Shown piece by piece: positions 57,100-64,000 of a stretch of 64,000 nt of DNA. This DNA is from Zonotrichia leucophrys gambelii. Taxonomy: Eukaryota > Chordata > Aves > Passeriformes > Passerellidae. Both the position numbers and the translations under genes were made by a program. The notes beneath the pieces are model-generated. The model saw only the letters and a program-made list of their open reading frames with translations, did not search any database and was not told the DNA's origin. Numbering within the stretch: the first letter of the stretch is position 1; every line of letters begins with the position of its first letter. The stretch spans positions 57,693,585 to 57,757,584 of the forward strand of contig NC_088170.1 in assembly GCF_028769735.1 (NCBI RefSeq), given 5' to 3'.

Positions 57100-60000
57100 A
57101 ATGAAGTTCATAATTTGCAAAGTGAATTTCTAAACTTCAAGGAAGGTGCCCACTAAAGCCCACACTACCGGCTGAAGCACGGCCACAGCAGCACCTGATG
57201 CATGCAGAGCCAAAGGTGGGGGCACCCTGCCCTGCTCAGTTTAAATGCCACTGTTGTTCACAGTCACGTTTAGTAACCAACCACCAGCCAAGGAATTAAG
57301 CTTTGGTAAACAGTAATTTTCAAATGTTATTCATGAGTCAAAACCCAGCTCACCCTGGTTTTTTTTTCTTTTCCAAAAAATAGTCCTACGTGCTGAGCAC
57401 TCTACAACTGGACAATCTCGTGGCAAAATACACTCTCACCTTGTAATTACAGGAATATTTTTAAGGGTAAAACCTAACCCCAAACCCTTTCAGTTCCATT
57501 TTTATGGCTATTACAGCTAAACCTAGCAATAGACACCAACACCTGGGCTCTGCAGGGACTCAGAAGCAGCTGCTGCAGAGCAATTGGTTCTGCTGAAAGA
57601 GTCTGAAATCTGCTTTGCTGGCCAGCAGCTGTTTGCCTCTTGTCCCCACACCATACCAGGGTCCCCCTGACCCCAAACCAGTCTGGCTTTGTGTTTCATT
57701 CTTTCACAAATAAAATTACTGGTTCTGCAACTCTGAATATTTCTATGTATATATGCAAAGCAAAACAAAACCAAAAACCCAAACCACAAACAAACAAACA
57801 AAAAACCCCAAACCAAGCCACAATGAGATTTTGCTTGAATTTTGGTAAGTGGAAGCCCCACTTGTTTTCAGAGCATGCCTTCAGCTCTCACCTAGGGGAG
57901 GCTGCACTATGCAGCCTTAAAGGTTCATGTTTTGATTAATTCATGTACCAGCTCTCACAAACTCCTCTGGAAGGCAGGGAAAGGTGACACTGTCTTTCTC
58001 CTGGGCCAGCAGCAACCAGAAATGCTTTGGAAATGATGCTAAGCTATGGCAGAAAATATGAATTATTTCACATGCTTTTAACTAAGTCAGCTCAAATGCA
58101 TGCCAGTGCTCTAGCAAGCACTGTGTGGAAGGGCAGATGGTGGACAGACCTGCACCATCAAACCCCTGCCAGAGCACAAAAGGCAGTAGGCAAAGTCCCT
58201 TAAGGCTCCTTGAAGCATTAATTGCTAAACATTAACTTTATATTGCAAGCATGGACATTTTCTCTCACCAGCAGGTCCACTGCCAAGGCCAAATATCAGA
58301 CACAATTTGCATTCACTCAGCATTGGCAGAAAAAAAAGTCTTTACAAGAAGTATCTTTGCACAATCTGAGTAAGGAAGGTGCAAATAAACCCCAGCTTTG
58401 GGGATGCCTTTTAAAAACAGAGGTCTTAGCAAATACCCCCAAACAAGCTGTTCTTTCCCATCTTCCCAGAAGAAAGCTGCAGCACTTGGCTGCCTCTGAA
58501 GAAAGAGGGAGCAGAGAGTTTTAGTATCACCAGAGCCACTGGAGATGTGACAAGGTGATCACAGCCTCCTGCTTCAGGGTCACTGCATCATTACACAAGG
58601 CATCCTTAGCAACAGATGCTCTCACAGAGAGCTCAGCAGCAAAAGGACAAGGCAACAGCTGCCTCCCTGACCTTGGTTTTGTCTGTTCAGTTAATCACAG
58701 CTGCATTTATACACCAAGTATTATCTGCCTCTGACCCTTGCTAAGCAACTACAACCCTCTACTTAGGGCTTGGTTTGTCAAATCAGTCCCTGAAAAGCTT
58801 TAAAATGCCCTGCAAGGGCAGGAAGGAAGGTCGTTGCTCAGTTCCATGCAGGACTGATTCCAGCAGCCCATGTCCCTGCACTGCCATGGACACCCCAAAC
58901 AGCCACCCCAGGCACAGCCAGTGGCTGCAGAGAAAGGCTGAGCCCCCTACCTGCAGTACAGGTCCCCACCACAGAGCTTTTGAGAGGGAAAGAGGTGAAT
59001 TTTCTTTCAAATTACTTACCTGTTTCTAGGATGAGAACTTCAGGGGAAAGCAGCTTGGGTTTGCTTTTTTAAAAAATGCCTGCTACATCTCTTAATCTAA
59101 TCCCTTTCCAGCTATAGACAGACATTCATTTCTTCCCCATCTCTCCACTAGCAAGAGTTCCAGAACATCTGCTAGAAAAGTCAGGGAAAAGAATGAAAAG
59201 AGCCTGATGTAGAGACATTTCCATTCCTATACCCACTTCACTGTGTTCTTGTGGTGTGTCTGCAGTAGGCACCAATGCACAAATCAGAGGTGGTAAGAAA
59301 GATGGCAGCCATAAAATAGAGAGGCATCCATGCCAGCCTGAGTGCCACAGCCCAACCACACCCACCACAGCCCCTCATGCACAACGCCACAGCACACTCC
59401 CCTAAAGCACTATTACTATTATAAGTTACATTAATTTACCCCTTCTCTCAGCTCACAATCAATTTTCCCCGATGTTCTCTCTCACAGCTGCAGGTTTTGC
59501 TCACAGCCTGTCTCTGCCCTGCCAGTTTGCTTTTGCTGCCCTGTCCCCAGAGCAGGTACCTGCCCCGACAGCCTCCCTGCACACCGAAATCTCATCCCAC
59601 CTTCTGCTGTGCCATAAAGCAGCAATTCCTTACTGAGGGACCCCTGCAATGCCAGGGATGGCTACAGCCTTGCCTTTTCCTTTCTATTTTGTGAAACACA
59701 CCCAGGAAGTACCATCATAACTCAGAGATTTTATAGTAACTTGTCAATGCTGCATGGTGCTGGCTGGCAGGTGACATGGCCAAAGATGGTCTGTTCTGTT
59801 AAAAACCCAGATTGGAGCTTGCCCTTGAGCCATAAAACCATCACTGGAGCAGTATCTGTTCCTATCCCTCCCAAGCCCTTGGCCTTGCACTGGGGTGCAC
59901 TCAGGAGACACCTCCACACAGGCCCAGCACCCAGGTGTGAGGCAGGCACAGTGCCAGGGCTCTGCTAACACAGCCTCTCCCTGGGGAGCAGGGCGGCAGC

Positions 60001-60300
60001 AGGACAGCCCAAACCACCCTGCCTGGGAGTGGGGAATGGTTGTTGGCCAAACAGGCCACTGTTTGGTGGGGTGCAAATGGTGTGCTGGGAACCACCTGAT
60101 AAAGGTTAAAGCTGTCTTCCCCTGGGCTCTCTCTCCTCACTATCCTGTAAGAGCAAAGGATAAAAATATATAATTTTGACCATCTTTCCTAACCCCAAAA
60201 AAAGTATTTTCATCTATTATCCCCCTTTCAGAAAATACACATCACTTTAACTTCTGGGCTTCTGTTTCCCTTGGGACACCCATTCCTCCCATTTTTTCAT
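57100..60300. other. Intergenic or intronic stretch, nothing firm
   Basis: About 3.2 kb of balanced composition. An A/C-rich simple stretch lies at 57,757-57,812. A strong minus-strand donor (GAAACAG|GTAAGT) sits at 59,021 but no convincing exon ends there. No repeat family or RNA gene recognised. Confidence 0.5.
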
Positions 60301-60311
60301 CCTACACTCAC

Positions 60312-60456
60312 TTTTGCATAATGCAAATAAATGCTACCCAAAAGAAGCCCCTGCAATAAACTATTATTTTCTCCAGGACTTCCCTGCACATGCTGGTTAA
60401 GGTGCTGACAACACACGGTACCAGGGTCAGCAGTACTGCTCCAACTGCCAAACTCA
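60312..60456 (-). CDS. Candidate minus-strand exon, hydrophobic protein
   Basis: On the minus strand an acceptor CTTTCTCTCCACAG and donor CAAAA|GTGAGT bound 145 bases. With one carried base the frame reads VSLAVGAVLLTLVPCVVSTL, CREVLEKIIVYCRGFFWVAF and ICIMQ: a likely membrane segment, a short amphipathic stretch, then a second hydrophobic run. It fits in phase after the candidate exon at 63,327-63,406. I do not recognise the family. Confidence 0.35.
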
Positions 60457-63326
60457 CTGTGGAGAGAAAGCAAAGAGCACAAGGTGAAACTGATCCTGCA
60501 CTCACTGTGCAATGCAGCACCTCACATCTGATCATAAATTTTCTTCCATTAGCAACCAACCCTCACACAAGCTTTTTTTAGATAAAACAACATGAATATG
60601 CCACACAAGGATTAAGGACACATCAAACTGCTTGGCTCTTTTATGTGAGAATAGAAAACATTTAAAGTTCTGCTACAGAAATTAAACTGAGATCAGTCTC
60701 TCCCACCAGTACAGTCTGTTCCAGGCAGATAAGAAACAAGTGTTAGGAAAAGCCTAAATCAGAACCAGTCTCTGCAGAAGTAGGAAAGGAACCTCAGAAG
60801 GAAATCCCAAAGAGAAATGGGAACCAAAGAGTTTCTCAAGCTGCTGGAGTTTGATTAATCAATGTTAAAAAAACAAAGCACACAAGAGAAAACCTCAAAC
60901 CTGGCTGTCATCCCCAAGGACCCAGCTTCCTTGAACTTTTTTCTCAATAGCCAAATTCAACAAGTCTTTCCTTATTTCCCCACATTTTATTTACTATTTA
61001 ATTTCTTTTTAGGAAGCCCTTCACTTTGCATAGCAAATCAGCTGTGTTATTAACACTATGCTCATCAACAAAGTCCAAGTGTCCTAGAAAGTACATTAAT
61101 GAAAGTCAGCCAAATCTGACAATTCCACTGAGATTTTTATTTTTCTGTAATTAGTCCTCTTAATTAAAATATTAATTCCATGGTGAGTAAGGCCAGGATC
61201 AGCATCATCTTCTAACATATTATTAAATCAGTTTTACTGAGAAGGGATCATATTAATAATTTTTACACTGGTGGAGTAACTGTTCAACCACAGGTGTACA
61301 CCAGTAGTTCAGCAGTAACATGATGTTCCATTTCTCAAAGCACCATTTGCATTAATAACATTCTTTCTCAGTAGCCTATTTACAATACAATATTGCTCTC
61401 TTCATTAAATTTACAAAAACCTTAATGAACAGCAAGGATTAGTTCTGCAGATCCTGTCTCCTCACCTGTCTGCAGCAATACAATTCAGGTTCCCTGAAGT
61501 GCCCTACTGCCAGCTCCACACTGTGCCTGGCCCAGCAGACCTCCCAGGCAGCCTGAACTGGCACCTTCCTGCCCCCTTCTCCCCTCTCCATTCCCAGCAT
61601 GTGGATGCTCCCATGGCTCAGGCATGAGCAGCACAGCTACAAGGATTCCATCAGAGCAGTTTCTTTACCAAAAAAGAGGCATACAAAGATTTCCTGACTT
61701 TTTACTAGGGAGTATTGCCTTCTAGCAAGACCACAGTCAAATGCCTTACTTAAAGGGCTTCTTATTCCAAGTCCAAAAGCTGTCCAGGCTGGAGCACATT
61801 CTCAGAGTCCTTGGGTGCTTCTGCACCAATGGCAGCTGTGACACTCTCACTGCTGGCACAGTGGCTGTGTGGAAGCACAGAGGAACTCCTCTGCTCCTTG
61901 TCTCTTCCACTAAGGAATGGTGGGGCTGCACACAGGCAGTGGTTGTGCCCAACATCACAGCCTGGGCTCCACCTTACTTACTCTCTTGTTCCCATCTTCA
62001 CAAGGATTTTCTAGGATCACTCCCCAGCTGTATGAAAGACATCTCAGCCCTCAGCCCCAGCATTATTAAAAACCAAGAAAAGCCAATCCCCCATTTGCAC
62101 ACTTAAGAGAAGCTCCAGCTCTGTTACAGTCCCTCTGTGGCTGCTGCCAGCCCTTCCACACATCCCACTTGCACTCTTTTCTCCTTGGGGCCTGCAGCCT
62201 TCCCAGGCATCACTAGGATGCTTCAGTGGTCACGAGCAGCCACCACAAAGATGTTCAGCTTGACCATGAATACTGTATTGGCAGCAACACTCCTTTGCTC
62301 TCCAGAAGGTCTCACAGTTTCCTATGTCTCCATGTGCACTCAAAGACAAAAAATTATACAAATTGTTTTGTTGGAGGTTTTTTTTTTTTGTAAAGGCTCC
62401 AATTTTTGCTGCCCATCAGCACTGTCTTAGGATATTGCACAATGTTTTCTTTATTATAAAAAAGTCTGTATCAGGCAGGAAGAAAAAAATTTTCTCAGGA
62501 GGCTAATGTGTATTATTGTCTGTAATTAGAGGTAAGTGGTTGCTTGTGTGGCCATCAGGAAGGGGAACCTGGTGAAAGAAAAACAAGGTGTTATTAATGG
62601 CTTGACCAGAAACAGAATCTCCACCCTCCCTCCTCAAAAGCATGCATTTCTTTATCCTTGCACATTTCCTGGATGCCTTTTTACCCAGCCTCTCACAGAA
62701 ATATTATACAAATTTGGTTGCCTTCTTTCCTCCCCGCTCACATAACCCTGCCAGCTGGCAAACTTCAACCAAATTTGAGAGAAAGGCAGAGGTCTCAAAG
62801 GTATCTACAGGCTTAAATGGGAAAAATAAAAGTAATGTAAAATCAAGTAGTTGCTAGAGAAGCAATTCTCTTGTTGCCTAAAGAAGGGAAAGGTGAAGGC
62901 TCAGCTCTTTCATAGTGCTTGGCAGTAGCCTGCAGAGCAGCACTGAACCCCTCCAGCACACAGTGCCCCTTCTTCCATGTGCAGGCTGAGCAAAAGGAGA
63001 TGTGAAACCAAAACCTGGACAAGGAAACTGATCTGACCTGGGAAACATGTAATTTTTGGAGCAATATGAAAATAAAAAGAATATAGTAAGGACAGTGAAG
63101 GGAATGTCTCAGCTGTGTTAATTCAGTTTGTTAGAGAAATCTACTTCCTTTCATTTTAAGTTTTCCAGCTATTTTTAACAGCTGTTGAATCTCTGCTAAT
63201 ATGCATGTCAAGGGGAGGGTCTATTGCAAATATCTTAAATTCTAGCAGGACCAAGTCCCAGAGCTGTCCTTATCATCCATCCTCAGCTGTATCACTTAGA
63301 GAAACACTTAGAGAAGTTCTCCTTAC

Positions 63327-63406
63327 CGATGTGGATTTGTAAGAGCCCAGTCTGAAACGGCAAAAAATAATTTCTGCTACAAATCTTCCGAAGCCATGTA
63401 AAATTC
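63327..63406 (-). CDS. Candidate minus-strand exon, unidentified
   Basis: Minus strand, 80 bases between acceptor GTTTGATGTTGCAG and donor CACATCG|GTAAGG. In the frame that joins the exon at 60,312-60,456 it reads NFTWLRKICSRNYFLPF then QTGLLQIHI. A different frame reads GILHGFGRFVAEIIFCRF, also open, so the frame is not settled. The gene would start beyond the window's right edge. Confidence 0.3.
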
Positions 63407-63953
63407 CTGCAACATCAAACAAGATTTAAACAAACAAGTAGTAAAAATCTATTATTTATGGAAGCATTGCAACAAAGCTATGTACCATACTTAGGACACA
63501 GTGCAGTAAATCCATACATGAAACACTGAGAAATGAACATGAAGAATGGATATATCAGGGGCAGGGGAGAATTCTAACATTCTGAAATGCATCAAGAAAG
63601 CAAAGCTATCAAGTAAATGTAATTCCCTCTGCCAGCTTTTATGGGTGAAAATACATTGTGTGGGACAGAAAATCTACTTTGAAAAGCAGCTCTTAGTTTG
63701 AAGCCTCTTTACTGAGCTCTCTTCCAAGGAGAGCCAAGGAAAGAAATAACTCGTAATCCAGAGTCCCTATTATGTCTTGAACAGTAAGTGAATTGTGCCT
63801 TTTCAACTTAGCTTGCTTTCTTTGATGAAGCAAATCCAGCACTACACTGACAAGGAAAATCTTCCAAATTACTTCAGATGGAAATTTCATCTCAACTTTT
63901 GTCACTGATTTAATTACTGGATCCCAACAGGGACAGGAAATACACAGAGCATC

Positions 63954-64000
63954 AGTATGTGCGTGTGTGTATACACATATACATAGATATCTATATATCT
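63954..64000. repeat. GT/TA microsatellite at the window's right end
   Basis: TATGTGCGTGTGTGTATACA followed by CATATACATAGATATC and TATATATCT, cut off by the window edge. Confidence 0.8.

Noticed and set aside
61983..62028. Minus-strand exon candidate with acceptor CTTTCATACAG and donor GA|GTAAGTAAGG
   Set aside because: The donor is strong, but the phase does not fit between the two neighbouring minus-strand candidates, and one frame has a stop.
61741..62106. Plus-strand open frame of 121 codons in the right flank
   Set aside because: No recognisable domain, no splice or promoter context, and overlapping open frames on the other strand.
1..64000. CRISPR arrays, operons, tRNA or rRNA genes, prophage
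   Set aside because: None seen; the window is vertebrate nuclear DNA with intron-exon organisation.

Overview
The window is vertebrate nuclear DNA, most likely from a bird. The evidence is split genes with GT-AG introns, AT-rich introns, several CR1 LINE remnants (the dominant avian retrotransposon) and compact introns. No bacterial features are present; every long open frame is a spliced exon, a repeat fragment or chance.

About 80% of the window (1 to about 52,200, + strand) is one gene, LRRK2 (leucine-rich repeat kinase 2). Forty-six consecutive coding exons were traced from position 454 to a stop at 51,547-51,549. They correspond one-to-one with human exons 6-51. Exons 1-5 and the promoter lie upstream, outside the window. 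The joined exons give 2,339 residues in one uninterrupted frame, against 2,336 for the matching part of human LRRK2. Every junction keeps phase and every intron is GT-AG. Layout: armadillo repeats (exons 6-17), ankyrin (18-19), the linker with the 14-3-3 phosphosites (20-22), leucine-rich repeats (23-28), ROC GTPase (29-31), COR (32-38), kinase (38-43) and WD40 propeller (44-51). GTPase, COR and kinase act as one unit on Rab substrates at membranes; the outer domains scaffold and regulate them. Numbering by human equivalents is approximate to within about three residues.

The bird protein differs from human at functionally discussed sites: Switch II reads DFGGQE rather than DFAGRE (human R1398 is Q), the C-terminal T2524 is F, S1444 is T and the hinge S1951 is L. 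Intron 49 holds a candidate unannotated alternative last exon (46,799-46,971) with a strong acceptor, the right phase, a 57-residue tail and a polyadenylation signal. It would replace exons 50-51.

Introns carry CR1 pieces (about 3.1, 17.9-18.2, 24.7 and 49.8-50.6 kb), a probable hAT-type MITE (9.87-10.06 kb), an 86-bp sequence shared by introns 6 and 11, and small tandem duplications.

From about 52.2 to 64 kb the DNA is intergenic or part of unidentified genes. It holds tandem polyadenylation signals for LRRK2, a CpG island (about 55.79-56.53 kb) with a TATA-like box and a candidate + strand exon (possibly the start of the next gene, perhaps CNTN1), and two phase-compatible minus-strand candidate exons (60,312-60,456 and 63,327-63,406) encoding a hydrophobic segment that I cannot identify.
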